DNA from: Litchfieldia sinesaloumensis
GTDB lineage: Bacteria > Bacillota > Bacilli > Bacillales > Bacillaceae_L
Assembly (NCBI RefSeq): GCF_900156865.1
Contig: NZ_LT732529.1
Location: 1,143,784-1,207,783 of the forward strand
DNA: 64,000 bases
Direction: 5' to 3'
The position numbers and the translations under genes are program-made. The notes beneath the pieces were generated by a model. It saw only the letters and a list, made by a program, of their open reading frames with translations, did no database searches and was not told the origin of the DNA. Below are positions 17,630 to 27,120 of this stretch, piece after piece; within the stretch, counting starts at the first letter, position 1, and every line of letters begins with the position of its first letter.

Positions 17630-18499
17630 ATGTGGAGGGATGTGTTACTAGATTTTTTATCAATTGCCCTTGAATTGACTTTATTATTTTTTATCATTTC
17701 ATTTGTTATAAGTATTGTTCAAGGATTAATCCCTTATGAGAAGCTTGAGAAGTATTTATTTAACTCAAATAGAGTGACAGGTGCAACTGTTGCTATATTA
17801 CTAGCGTTCATAACACCCTTTTGTTCCTGTTCGACTATTCCGATTGTTTTGGGGATGCTTCAGAAAAAAATGAGATTCGGTTTTGTAATGGTATTTTTAT
17901 TTGCATCGCCAGTTCTTGACCCAACCATCCTTACACTTATGGGTGCGCTTTTAGGCTGGAAGGTTGCGATTCTTTATACAATTCTTACCACTGTCCTATC
18001 AATTGTGATTGGATTCACGATTGAAGCACTAGGGTTTGAAAGTGCTGTTAAAAACGTAATAGTCAAAGGCTTGAACGAGGAGAAATCAAATAAATTTAAT
18101 ATGAAAAAAGCATGGGCTGAGACAGTTTCCCTTATGAAGACAGTCTATCCATACCTTATAGTTGGAGCATTAATTGGTTCTTTAATTCACGGGGCTGTGC
18201 CAACAGAATTTATTTCAAGCTATTTTGGTGGAAATGAATGGTGGTTAATACCCTTGGCAGCCATTATCGGTATTCCACTCTATGTTCGACTTTCAACGAT
18301 GATTCCAATTGCTCACATTATGATTGCAAAAGGTATGGCATTAGCCCCCGTTATGGCGATTATGATTAGTTCGACAGGTGCTAGTTTGCCAGAAGTGGCT
18401 TTACTAAATTCAATCTTTCATAAACGTTTGGTTATAGCCTTCTTAATTTCAGTTTTCACGATGGCAACATTATCTGGAACACTTTTCTACTTTATTTAG
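17630..18499 (+). CDS. Permease of the UPF0718/ArsP type
   Basis: A 289-residue permease with about eight transmembrane segments and the conserved TPFCSCSTIPI motif of the UPF0718 (YraQ/ArsP/SO_0444) family. Relatives export trivalent organoarsenicals (ArsP) or have been linked to metal efflux. A cysteine-pair MarR upstream and a CC peptide downstream point to a soft metal or metalloid as ligand; the exact substrate is unknown. The start at 17630 has GGAG 8 bases upstream; ATG at 17627 is also possible. Confidence 0.85.
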   Translation: MWRDVLLDFLSIALELTLLFFIISFVISIVQGLIPYEKLEKYLFNSNRVTGATVAILLAFITPFCSCSTIPIVLGMLQKKMRFGFVMVFLFASPVLDPTILTLMGALLGWKVAILYTILTTVLSIVIGFTIEALGFESAVKNVIVKGLNEEKSNKFNMKKAWAETVSLMKTVYPYLIVGALIGSLIHGAVPTEFISSYFGGNEWWLIPLAAIIGIPLYVRLSTMIPIAHIMIAKGMALAPVMAIMISSTGASLPEVALLNSIFHKRLVIAFLISVFTMATLSGTLFYFI

Positions 18500-18554
18500 G
18501 TATTTACCTTTTTAAGAGGTTTATATAATGATAGAAACTTAGGAGGAGATTTTG

Positions 18555-18689
18555 ATGTTTAGAATGTTCAAATTAGGTAATTCAAAAAAGGATTGTTGCT
18601 TGATTACAATTGAAGAGGTTAAAGACGAGAAAAAGCAGAATGAAGAAACAGCTTCACCCCTTCAAAATCATAAATCATGTTGTAGTTAA
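18555..18689 (+). CDS. 44-residue CC-motif peptide
   Basis: A small ORF with a near-perfect AGGAGGAG site at 18541-18548 encodes 44 residues beginning MFRMFKLGNSKKDCCLITIEE and ending HKSCCS. Two CC pairs flank a charged middle. It follows the permease by 55 bases and precedes a terminator, so it is the last gene of the MarR-permease unit. It may bind the metal or metalloid that the system handles, as a carrier or sink. I do not recognise a named family. Confidence 0.75.
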   Translation: MFRMFKLGNSKKDCCLITIEEVKDEKKQNEETASPLQNHKSCCS

Positions 18690-18698
18690 GTAAAAGAA

Positions 18699-18723
18699 TG
18701 CCCCACTTCTGTAGAATGGGGCA
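18699..18723. terminator. Bidirectional terminator between the CC peptide and the monooxygenase
   Basis: TGCCCCA at 18699 pairs with TGGGGCA ending 18723, with a further inner TTCT/AGAA. A-rich and T-rich flanks suit both strands. Confidence 0.8.
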
Positions 18724-18734
18724 CTATTTTATTC

Positions 18735-19757
18735 TTATATTACATCAAGGACATTCCCATTTAACCCTACTTCTCTAGCGATTAATTCATAGGATTTGAT
18801 TCGGTCCTCAGGTGAGTGTGTGATTGTGACAATCATAATCTCATCAGCTTGGTATGCCTTTTCCAGTTCGAATAGTTGAGCCTTTACTTCCTTTGGACAT
18901 CCAATCAAAACCTTTTGTTTCATTTTTTTAAAGTCCTCTTGGAGATTTTCTTTTTGTACGTATTCTTTTGCATCTGAAATCGAGGGAACACCTATCTTCC
19001 CCTCCCTCTTCTCTCTTTGCTTACCCCATACATAAGAACTTAAGGCAATCTCTTCTGCTTGCTCCTTGGAGTCAGCACAAATAGCAGAAACCGTTAAAAT
19101 CACTTGAGGCTTGTCCTCTTTATTACGTGAGGTATACTTTTTTCTATATTCCTTAACGATTTCTTCCCCATCATTGTCGCTCATAAATAGACCAAATGTG
19201 TAGGCTAAACCTTTTTCCGCAGCAAGAATCGCACTCTTCTTACTCGTTCCCAGTAACCATGGGATTGGAGGTGTTTCGGGAATTGGTGCTGCCTTGACTT
19301 TGAAAAATTCATGATTATCTGGAAAATCATTATAAATAAAGTGAAGCAATGTATCAATGGATTCAGGCATTTTCCAAACCTGTTGTAAGAAGTTATCGGA
19401 TAATGCATTGGTAGCTTCGGCAGATCCTCCAGGTGCTCTACCGATTCCTATGTCAATCCGATTTGGAAATAAGGTTGCAAGCATGTTATAGACTTCTGCG
19501 ACCTTATACGGTTTATAATGTGGCAATAATACGGCCCCCGCACCGATACGGATCGAGTTGGTTTGTGCCCCAATATAACCAAGCATGACTTCAGGTGCCG
19601 GACAGGCCAATCCCGCTAAATCATGATGTTCTGCAATCCAATATCTTGTGTAGCCTAACCGCTCTCCTGCTTGAGCGAGTTTCATTGACTCTATTAATGC
19701 TTCTTGTGGGGTTTGGTGATCAGAAATAGGCGCTTGATCTAAAATACTTAATCGCAT
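18735..19757 (-). CDS. Luciferase-like flavin monooxygenase (LLM class)
   Basis: A 340-residue flavin-dependent oxidoreductase of the bacterial luciferase-like family. The family-typical [42 protein letters not shown] and IDIGIGRAPGG segments are present. Substrate is unknown. A paralogue lies at 37338-38339. It is followed by the DUF3219 gene's reading frame in the same direction, 14 bases upstream, so the two may be cotranscribed. Confidence 0.9.
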   Translation of the reverse strand: MRLSILDQAPISDHQTPQEALIESMKLAQAGERLGYTRYWIAEHHDLAGLACPAPEVMLGYIGAQTNSIRIGAGAVLLPHYKPYKVAEVYNMLATLFPNRIDIGIGRAPGGSAEATNALSDNFLQQVWKMPESIDTLLHFIYNDFPDNHEFFKVKAAPIPETPPIPWLLGTSKKSAILAAEKGLAYTFGLFMSDNDGEEIVKEYRKKYTSRNKEDKPQVILTVSAICADSKEQAEEIALSSYVWGKQREKREGKIGVPSISDAKEYVQKENLQEDFKKMKQKVLIGCPKEVKAQLFELEKAYQADEIMIVTITHSPEDRIKSYELIAREVGLNGNVLDVI

Positions 19758-19771
19758 CCGCTATACTCCTT

Positions 19772-20056
19772 TTAATCTTTAATTTCACGAAGTGTAAGTG
19801 TAAAATCCCCAACCTGGTCTTTTTTATAAAGATTCGTAATTGAGGTTGAGTATTCCTTGATCATTACTTTACATTCAATGTTCCGCTCAGGAACCACTAA
19901 ACTAAATTTGCCTTTATATAATTGAGTCGTAACATCATGATATTCTTCACTTGTTACTTTAAAACGGACAGTAATGACTAATAAGTCGTCTACTTGCTTT
20001 TCTTGGTATTCTGTAACCTTCAGCGAATAATTGTCTAAGATTATTTCATGTACCAT
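19772..20056 (-). CDS. DUF3219 family protein (YkvR-like)
   Basis: A 94-residue small protein rich in beta strands (MVHEIILDNYSLKVTEYQEK...DFTLTLREIKD), resembling B. subtilis YkvR of the DUF3219 family, function unknown. The start at 20056 has GAGG 10 bases upstream; longer in-frame extensions lack a ribosome site. It lies 14 bases before the monooxygenase gene. Confidence 0.75.
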   Translation of the reverse strand: MVHEIILDNYSLKVTEYQEKQVDDLLVITVRFKVTSEEYHDVTTQLYKGKFSLVVPERNIECKVMIKEYSTSITNLYKKDQVGDFTLTLREIKD

Positions 20057-20254
20057 ATTTAACATTCCTCTTTTCGTATTATGTATGATCATCCTAATCG
20101 TTGTCAGTTTATTAATTATATAACAGTTATGTAGAGGATTTCGAACGATTGATTTGCAGCAGGAACTTGTCATGCTAAAATGGGTAAGATAATAGAAGTA
20201 TTTTTTTCGCTTTTTAATGATTGAGAAATTCAGTAACGCAAGGAGTTGTCTATT

Positions 20255-20578
20255 TTGAGGTTCCAGTGGAATTTAATTTTAGGACTTTTGTTTGCCCTAA
20301 TTGTAGCTATTTTCGCCGTAGTCAATGTAGATTCTGTAAGAGTTAATTATGTATTTGGTAATTCGGATATCCCGTTAATTTTGATTATTTTAGGCTCTGC
20401 CCTACTTGGTGGATTAATTGTGGGGATGTTCGGGATTCTCCGTCAATACAAGCAACAAAGACAAATTAAAAGGTTGGAAAAAGAGATCGCTACTCTTAAA
20501 AACGAAAAGGCAGAACCATTTGAAAGTGAAACCAAAACGGATGTAGAAAAAACTGAAACAGTAGAAAGTGAAAAATAA
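20255..20578 (+). CDS. LapA-domain membrane protein
   Basis: A 107-residue protein of the LapA/DUF1049 family (B. subtilis YrvD is similar). Two membrane segments (LILGLLFALIVAIFAVVNV and IPLILIILGSALLGGLIVGM) are followed by a coiled-coil tail of lysine and glutamate. TTG at 20255 is the start, with AGGAG 9 bases upstream. Function in Gram-positives is unclear. Confidence 0.85.
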   Translation: MRFQWNLILGLLFALIVAIFAVVNVDSVRVNYVFGNSDIPLILIILGSALLGGLIVGMFGILRQYKQQRQIKRLEKEIATLKNEKAEPFESETKTDVEKTETVESEK

Positions 20579-20604
20579 GGAAAGGTCTTTTTCCCTTTCC
20601 TTAT
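20575..20604. terminator. Terminator between the LapA gene and the helicase
   Basis: ATAAGGAAAGG at 20575 pairs with CCTTTCCTTAT ending 20604. It overlaps the LapA-family stop codon and lies before the convergent helicase end. Confidence 0.75.
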
Positions 20605-20610
20605 TTATAA

Positions 20611-22809
20611 TTATGTTACCACTACCCCATCTACCGGTTCTAATAACCCCATTTCCAAACATGTCTCAAGTAGCAAAGCCTTTTTTTCTTTTTGAAATTG
20701 AATTTCGATTTTATCTTCAGTGACTGAAACAATGGACCCATGACCAAAAACACGATGCTTTACAAGTTGTCCTATTTGAATCTCTTTTTCATGCTTAATG
20801 GCATTAGGATTATATGGAACTGCTGGCTTTCTTGCTAATTGCTTCTTCTCTGGATCGGCAGTCTGAATTCGAATCGGTGGCGAGATAAGATTTTTTACAT
20901 TGGTCATAAACCGGGACTGGACAAGATCTTTTCCATTTTGTTTTTTATATGATAAAAGTTCTAACTCTTGTTCAGCTCGAGTCATTCCAACATAGAATAA
21001 CCGAACTGCCTCTTCCATCAAGTCACGATTGCCCTCTTTGTATTTTTGAATCTCATCGTGCGTGGGAATAACTCCTTCAATCAAATCAATCATATATACT
21101 TTTCTAAACTCAAGTCCCTTTGAACTATGAAAAGTGGTTAGTGTGATTGCATCTTGATTCTTATTGTGTCTTGAGTTTTTTAGCAATTGTTCAAGATGCT
21201 TTAGTCGGTTTGCGAATTGTTCCATCGAATCAAGTGTATCTGCGATTTCCTCAAGTGTTTGAAGTACACCGAAAAGGTAATCCGTTTTAAATCCTAATCT
21301 CTTGCTCATTTCCTTAATGGTTTTGTCATAGCCTAGTTGATCTCTGATTAACTGAATAACCTTAAGTGGCTTAGCTCCCTTCATCTGTTGAAAGGTTTCC
21401 TGACAATGTTTAATTTGCTTAATTTGATAGTCCTTTAAATTCTTATTTTGAAGAAGTCTATCAAAAATAGACTGTGTTGGCTGCTTTTTTGCCACATCGA
21501 ACAATTGTTCTTTTGATAGATAAAAGCCACATTTCGTATAAACTTGTTCAAATATATCAAAACGTTTGTCCGTAAAGGTCATTCTCATAAAGTTCAACAC
21601 ATCTTTAACAACCCAATGTGAGAAAAAGCGGTTATCAGAATCCTTGATATAAAATGGGATTTGATTCCGGTCAAGTTCATTAATTAACAAAATAGAAGAA
21701 GAGTTATTTCGATATAAAATAGCAACATCTTTTTTCTTTTCTACCCTATTAATCTCTTGGACAAGGTATTTTGCTTGAAAACGAAAATCTTCAAATTGTT
21801 TAGTTTGTATAGGTTTGTGATTAGGGTTTTCAGTGAACATATTTTTAGCATAACGGTCTTTGTTCCGCTTAATGAATCGATTCGCGATGTCGACAATATC
21901 ATTTGACGACCGGTAATTCTGTTCCATCTTAAGAATGACTGCGTCCGAATAAACTTGTTTAAAATCTAACAAATACTTTGGCTCTGCCCCTCGCCAGGAG
22001 TAAATGGATTGATCATCATCCGCGACAACATAAAGATTTTGATTAGGCTTAACAAGTTTTTCAATGATCATATGCTGCACGAGTGATGTATCTTGGCTTT
22101 CATCGGTAAGGACAAAATCATAGCGGTTTTGATACTTACGGAGAATACTCTCATCTTGACTAAATACATCATTTGCAATCGTAAGCATATCATCATAATC
22201 AAGTAACAGAATGTTAGGATTGGCATTTTTTATATTCTCATATTCTTCTACAATCGACTCGATATGTGGGATATCACTTTCAATTTTCTTCCACTCATTA
22301 CGAGGAAGTAGTTTGTTTTTGATGTAACTAATATAGGTTGATACCTCTTCAAGTTGCTCTTCTGTAATATTCTCACCATTTAATGATTTGAAAATTTTTC
22401 GTAATAGCAACTTTTTATTGGGGCCCCCATCTTGATTTCCTTCAATTAATTGGTAGGTGGCACCTTGCTTATTATAATAATCTCGTACAATTTGGAATGC
22501 CAAACTGTGAATAGTTGAAAAATCAACGCAATCTATTGGATAAGCCGGAAAGAATCGGACAAATCTTTCTTTCATATCAGCAGCTGAAGCACGACTAAAT
22601 GTAACGGCCTTAATGCGTGAAGGGTCAACCCCTTCTTCTTCTATTAAATAACCAATTCTCATAATTGTAGTTGTAGTCTTTCCCGAACCGGGTGAAGCTA
22701 ATAAGAGTAGAGGTCCTTTTGTGTGGAGAACGGCTTTTTTCTGGACGCTATTTAATTGCACACCAAGCTGTTCTTTCTTACGAGTAAAGAAGCTATTCCC
22801 TTTATCCAT
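20611..22809 (-). CDS. UvrD/PcrA-like superfamily 1 DNA helicase
   Basis: A 732-residue superfamily 1A helicase. SPGSGKTTTTIMRIGYL is the Walker A motif, LTDESQDTSLVQ motif II, DDDQSIYSWRGAEP motif III, QNYRSS motif IV, and TTFHSSKGLEFRKVYMIDL with RLFYVGMTRA motifs V and VI. It resembles B. subtilis YjcD rather than PcrA, which is normally in an operon with ligA. It probably works in repair or replication-fork restart. AAGGAGGTGG precedes the start. Confidence 0.9.
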   Translation of the reverse strand: MDKGNSFFTRKKEQLGVQLNSVQKKAVLHTKGPLLLLASPGSGKTTTTIMRIGYLIEEEGVDPSRIKAVTFSRASAADMKERFVRFFPAYPIDCVDFSTIHSLAFQIVRDYYNKQGATYQLIEGNQDGGPNKKLLLRKIFKSLNGENITEEQLEEVSTYISYIKNKLLPRNEWKKIESDIPHIESIVEEYENIKNANPNILLLDYDDMLTIANDVFSQDESILRKYQNRYDFVLTDESQDTSLVQHMIIEKLVKPNQNLYVVADDDQSIYSWRGAEPKYLLDFKQVYSDAVILKMEQNYRSSNDIVDIANRFIKRNKDRYAKNMFTENPNHKPIQTKQFEDFRFQAKYLVQEINRVEKKKDVAILYRNNSSSILLINELDRNQIPFYIKDSDNRFFSHWVVKDVLNFMRMTFTDKRFDIFEQVYTKCGFYLSKEQLFDVAKKQPTQSIFDRLLQNKNLKDYQIKQIKHCQETFQQMKGAKPLKVIQLIRDQLGYDKTIKEMSKRLGFKTDYLFGVLQTLEEIADTLDSMEQFANRLKHLEQLLKNSRHNKNQDAITLTTFHSSKGLEFRKVYMIDLIEGVIPTHDEIQKYKEGNRDLMEEAVRLFYVGMTRAEQELELLSYKKQNGKDLVQSRFMTNVKNLISPPIRIQTADPEKKQLARKPAVPYNPNAIKHEKEIQIGQLVKHRVFGHGSIVSVTEDKIEIQFQKEKKALLLETCLEMGLLEPVDGVVVT

Positions 22810-22955
22810 GTTAGCCCACCTCCTTTTTCGTTCAAATATCCATTATAAATTCTTTTTTTTTGAATAACAAGGAAGATAATCTTCCAACTTAATCTAACAT
22901 AAATCAAGGTAATTACTGGTAGGTTATATAGAGAAGAAAAGTTGAGGTGATCATT

Positions 22956-24344
22956 TTGGACTTTCGAATTGAGAAAGATACGATGGGTGAGGTTAAAGTT
23001 CCAGCAGATGCGTACTGGGGGGCACAAACACAACGAAGTAAGGAAAATTTCGCAATTGGTACGGAAAAGATGCCTCTGGAAGTGATTGAGGCTTTTGCCA
23101 TTTTAAAAAGAAGCGCTGCTATCACAAACAAAAAACTAGGTAAACTGAATGCAATTAAAGCTAAAGCAATAATCCATGCATGTGATGGAATAGGATCAGG
23201 AAGATTGTATGATCATTTTCCCCTTGTCGTGTGGCAAACGGGCAGCGGTACACAAACCAACATGAATGTAAATGAAGTCATCGCAACCATCGCTAACCAA
23301 TTCTTACAAGATAATGAGAGTGCAGAATCAATACATCCGAATGACGATGTCAATATGAGTCAAAGCTCAAATGATACATTTCCAACTGCGATGCATCTTG
23401 CTGCTGTAAAAGCTGTAAACGAACGACTTCTTCCTGCAATTCAGCGTTTGCAGACTACTCTAGAGAAAAAGGAAGATGAATTTGCCAACATCGTGAAAAT
23501 TGGAAGAACGCATCTACAGGATGCCACACCACTAACACTCGGTCAGGAAATCAGTGGCTGGGTTCATATGTTAAGGCGCTCTAGAGAGATGATTAAGGAG
23601 TCAATTGAAAAAATGCTTTCTCTTGCGATTGGTGGCACGGCAGTTGGTACAGGCATAAATGCTCATCCGAAATTTGGGGAGAGTGTATCAAAGGAAATCT
23701 CAGCGTATATGCATTATCCCTTCTATTCATCCGAAAATAAATTTCATGCATTAACGAGTCATGATGAAATCGTTTTTGCCCACGGGGCGATAAAAGGACT
23801 GGCTGCTGATTTAATGAAGATGGCCAATGACGTAAGATGGCTAGCGAGTGGACCACGTTGTGGCATTGGAGAGATTAAGATACCGGAAAATGAACCAGGA
23901 AGCTCCATTATGCCAGGGAAAGTAAACCCAACCCAAAGTGAGGCACTTACGATGGTCGCGGTACAGGTGATGGGAAATGATGCGACAATCGGCTTTGCTG
24001 CGAGCCAAGGAAATTTTGAGCTTAATGTGTTCAAGCCAGTTATCATTTATAATTTTCTACAGTCTGTTCGACTTCTAACTGATTCAATAGACTCTTTCAA
24101 CAAACACTGTGCGGTAGGAATCCAGGCAAACGAAGCGGTAATTTCCAAGTACCTACAAGAGTCCTTAATGCTGGTAACGGCATTGAACCCGTATATTGGC
24201 TATGAGAAAGCGGCTACTATCGCAAAGCATGCTCATAAAAATAATCTGTCATTAAAAGAGGCTGCTCTTCTACTAGGTATATTAACTGAAGCTGAATTTG
24301 AACGATATGTAAAGCCTGAGGACATGGTACATCCTAAGGAATAG
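22956..24344 (+). CDS. fumC: Fumarate hydratase class II
   Basis: A 462-residue class II fumarase that interconverts fumarate and malate in the TCA cycle. The signature [11 protein letters not shown] and the [13 protein letters not shown] and [13 protein letters not shown] segments are intact. TTG at 22956 is the start: GAGG lies 8 bases upstream and the length then equals that of B. subtilis FumC. A GTG at 22947 is inside the ribosome site. Confidence 0.97.
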   Translation: MDFRIEKDTMGEVKVPADAYWGAQTQRSKENFAIGTEKMPLEVIEAFAILKRSAAITNKKLGKLNAIKAKAIIHACDGIGSGRLYDHFPLVVWQTGSGTQTNMNVNEVIATIANQFLQDNESAESIHPNDDVNMSQSSNDTFPTAMHLAAVKAVNERLLPAIQRLQTTLEKKEDEFANIVKIGRTHLQDATPLTLGQEISGWVHMLRRSREMIKESIEKMLSLAIGGTAVGTGINAHPKFGESVSKEISAYMHYPFYSSENKFHALTSHDEIVFAHGAIKGLAADLMKMANDVRWLASGPRCGIGEIKIPENEPGSSIMPGKVNPTQSEALTMVAVQVMGNDATIGFAASQGNFELNVFKPVIIYNFLQSVRLLTDSIDSFNKHCAVGIQANEAVISKYLQESLMLVTALNPYIGYEKAATIAKHAHKNNLSLKEAALLLGILTEAEFERYVKPEDMVHPKE

Positions 24345-24346
24345 AA

Positions 24347-24374
24347 AAAAGCCTTCCATTACAGGAAGGCTTTT
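24347..24374. terminator. Bidirectional terminator between fumC and pepF
   Basis: AAAAGCCTTCC and GGAAGGCTTTT form an 11-base-pair hairpin with a 6-base loop and A/T-rich flanks, between two convergent genes. Confidence 0.9.
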
Positions 24375-24378
24375 GTCA

Positions 24379-26169
24379 TTAGAGTTTAGAAAACTCCTCT
24401 ACCAATTCATTAAATTTCTTCATTGAGTTTTCAATGGGGTATGGTGTTGTAAGGTCTACCCCTGTCTTTTTCAACAGTTCAAGCGGGTAGTCTGCACTAC
24501 CACTTTTTAAGAATTCAAGATAGGACTCAAGTGTTGATTCGTCCCCGTCTAAAATCTTGGTTGCGATATGAATCGCTGATGCGAATCCAGTGGCATACTT
24601 ATAAACGTAGAATGGGCGGTAGAAATGTGGAATCCGTGCCCAACCATATTTTACTTCATCATCAAATACGAGTTCCTCACCATGATATTCTCTAAACAAC
24701 CCTTCATACACTTCACTAAAGGATTCGACATTTAACGGCTGACCTTGTTCAGCCATTTCATGTGTTTTCTTCTCAAATTCAGCAAACATCACTTGTGTAA
24801 AGAAAGTGCCCTTAAATTTATCAATGAAATGATTAATTAAAAACTTCTTCACATTTTCATTTTCTTCATTATTCAATAAATAATTAATAAGAAGTACTTC
24901 ATTTACCGTAGATGCAACTTCAGCAACAAAAATGCTGTAACGAGCAGTGATTTGTGGCTGATGTTCGGAACTCAATTTACTGTGAACACCATGACCACAT
25001 TCATGAACTAAAGTAAAGAGACTATCTAGGTCATCCTGATGATTTAATAGTATGTATGGATGAACACCATATACACCTAAATTATAAGCACCGGAACGTT
25101 TTCCTGGCGTCTCCCTTACATCAAAATAGCGTGCTTTCCGAAATTCCTTTAGTGTCTCAATATAGTCATTACCTAATGGAGCAAGCGCTTTACACATGAT
25201 TTCGAACGCTTCATCATACGAAATATCTTTCTTCGCTCCACTTACTAGCGGAACACTCAAATCATATTGGCGCAACTCATCAAGACCTAATTTCTCTTTT
25301 CGAATACTTGTGTATTTGTGCATCGCACTAATATTCTTCTTAGTTGTCTCAATTAAATTTTCATAGACGTCTTTTGGAACATTGTCCCCAAATAATGCTT
25401 TTTCAAGTGCAGATGGATAATGACGTAATTTCGAAATGGTAACATTATTCTTAATTGCTGCCGACAAAGTAGATGCGATTGAATTCTTTAAGTGAACATA
25501 AGGTTCGTAATAGGCCTTATAAGCTTCCCTACGCTTTTCACGATCCTCATCTTCAATCAGTTTCGCATACATCCCTCTTGTTAATTCTACCTTTTCACCA
25601 TTTTCCTTCGTAACTTTTCCAAAACGAATATCTGCGTTATTGATCATCCCATATGTCGTACTCGGTGCAGAAAGGGCTTCACCAAGTCGAGATAGTATTT
25701 CTTCTTGGTCCTTATTTAGAACATGTGGTTTATATCGAAAAGATTCCAATAGGTCCTTTTCAAAGTATTGAAGTCCTTTCTCTTCGGCAATATACCCTTT
25801 TAATGTAGCTTCATCTAAACTTAATAAAAAAGGCATGAAAAAAGAATTAGCAGAGCTTACCTTAACACTTAACTGTTTGGCTCGATCCATGTAAGATTGT
25901 GAGTTCGTTACTCGTGTATCTTCATCGACCTTTAACATGGCATAAGCAAAGAGTTTGTTAAAATGAAACGAAAGCTTTTCACTCAATGTTAAATATTCAC
26001 ATAACGAATGACCGTCATGAATATTTCCATCAAATCTAGCGAGCTCCTCCCCCATTTTGTCAATGAGCTTATAATCTTCCTCCCATTTCGTGAGATCTGA
26101 ATAGAGATCATCCAAGTTCCATTTTTCTTGCTCAGGCACTTCATTTCGAGACTTATACGTAGTGGTCAT
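24379..26169 (-). CDS. pepF: Oligoendopeptidase F
   Basis: A 596-residue M3-family zinc metallopeptidase that hydrolyses peptides of roughly 7-17 residues in the cytosol. The zinc motif HECGH (in LVHECGHGVHSKLSSEHQP) is intact, with a downstream VASTVNEV glutamate as the third ligand. Length and N-terminal EKWNLDDLYSD match PepF. AAAGGAG precedes the start. Monocistronic, convergent with fumC. Confidence 0.95.
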   Translation of the reverse strand: MTTTYKSRNEVPEQEKWNLDDLYSDLTKWEEDYKLIDKMGEELARFDGNIHDGHSLCEYLTLSEKLSFHFNKLFAYAMLKVDEDTRVTNSQSYMDRAKQLSVKVSSANSFFMPFLLSLDEATLKGYIAEEKGLQYFEKDLLESFRYKPHVLNKDQEEILSRLGEALSAPSTTYGMINNADIRFGKVTKENGEKVELTRGMYAKLIEDEDREKRREAYKAYYEPYVHLKNSIASTLSAAIKNNVTISKLRHYPSALEKALFGDNVPKDVYENLIETTKKNISAMHKYTSIRKEKLGLDELRQYDLSVPLVSGAKKDISYDEAFEIMCKALAPLGNDYIETLKEFRKARYFDVRETPGKRSGAYNLGVYGVHPYILLNHQDDLDSLFTLVHECGHGVHSKLSSEHQPQITARYSIFVAEVASTVNEVLLINYLLNNEENENVKKFLINHFIDKFKGTFFTQVMFAEFEKKTHEMAEQGQPLNVESFSEVYEGLFREYHGEELVFDDEVKYGWARIPHFYRPFYVYKYATGFASAIHIATKILDGDESTLESYLEFLKSGSADYPLELLKKTGVDLTTPYPIENSMKKFNELVEEFSKL

Positions 26170-26305
26170 AAGTGATTCTCCTTTGTTCTTAAATTAAAAG
26201 CCTTTTATTATGTAAGAAATAAATATATGATATGGAATATAGAACTATTTCATTTCATTGTATATGAATTACATAAATTTGTAAAAAACGAAAGGATGTT
26301 CATAC

Positions 26306-27091
26306 ATGGTGAACAAATTGCCTCATGTAGAGGACTCAGTCGGGACAATGTATCTACCTCCAAAAGGAGAGTATGAACGATTTGTTGATGACGCTCATTA
26401 TGAAGAGAAGATACGAGAATGGGGTCTTTCTGTTAAAAAGGAATACTGGTACAAAGAAAGAACTCATCAACGAGCTGTGACGATAAAAGGATTTGAGGTC
26501 TACGGCAAAACGCAAGAACACAATACAATTGTACTCGAATTTCAAGATGGCAGTCTTACTTGTATTCACCCTGCCTATTTAAAAGAAATGCAATCGCCAA
26601 ACTTCACAAAATCAGCTATATCAGATACATCGGTCACACCAGCAAAGAAAAAGGAAAAACCGAGTGAGGTTCCAGTACAAAAAACGGAGCCAACTGAATC
26701 AAAACCAGCTGTGAAGGCGGAACAACCTGAGAAAAAGACGAAGAATACAAGAGCACCAAAAATAGAGTTACCAACCGATAAGGTCCATTTTACAGCAACA
26801 GTTAAACAAATGGCGTTAACATGGAACCATTTTAACGAGGATAACGATGAAGTTGTTGTACTTGAGAATGTGGTTATTCAACAAGAAGAACCTGTTGAAA
26901 TCGGACTGGCTTGGTGCTCCCATTCAAAGACACTCAAAAAACTAGAGCTTGAACCTGGGAATTCCCTCGAGTTTGACGCAAAGATTGTAAAAAAGAAACT
27001 CGCAAAAGGCAAAGATGTTGACGAGGAATTCCTTATTGAGGAACCCGTTCACTTTAAAATCAATAACCCATCAAAGCTACAGAAGAGCTAA
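26306..27091 (+). CDS. Hypothetical protein with lysine/proline-rich linker
   Basis: A 261-residue protein I do not recognise. Residues 1-95 form one compact-looking domain (ending CIHPAYLKEM); residues 105-155 are a low-complexity linker rich in K, E, P and T; residues 158-261 form a second beta-rich domain (VHFTATVKQMALTWNHFNED...FKINNPSKL). No signal peptide or membrane helix. The layout suggests two folded domains tethered by a disordered linker. AAAGGATG precedes the start, and a terminator follows. Confidence 0.7.
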   Translation: MVNKLPHVEDSVGTMYLPPKGEYERFVDDAHYEEKIREWGLSVKKEYWYKERTHQRAVTIKGFEVYGKTQEHNTIVLEFQDGSLTCIHPAYLKEMQSPNFTKSAISDTSVTPAKKKEKPSEVPVQKTEPTESKPAVKAEQPEKKTKNTRAPKIELPTDKVHFTATVKQMALTWNHFNEDNDEVVVLENVVIQQEEPVEIGLAWCSHSKTLKKLELEPGNSLEFDAKIVKKKLAKGKDVDEEFLIEEPVHFKINNPSKLQKS

Positions 27092-27120
27092 AAGAGCAGA
27101 TTTGTTCTTTTAGCTCTTTT
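27085..27120. terminator. Bidirectional terminator
   Basis: GAGCTAAAAGA at 27085-27095 pairs with TCTTTTAGCTC at 27106-27116, followed by TTTT. It lies between convergent genes and overlaps the stop of the upstream one. Confidence 0.85.
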
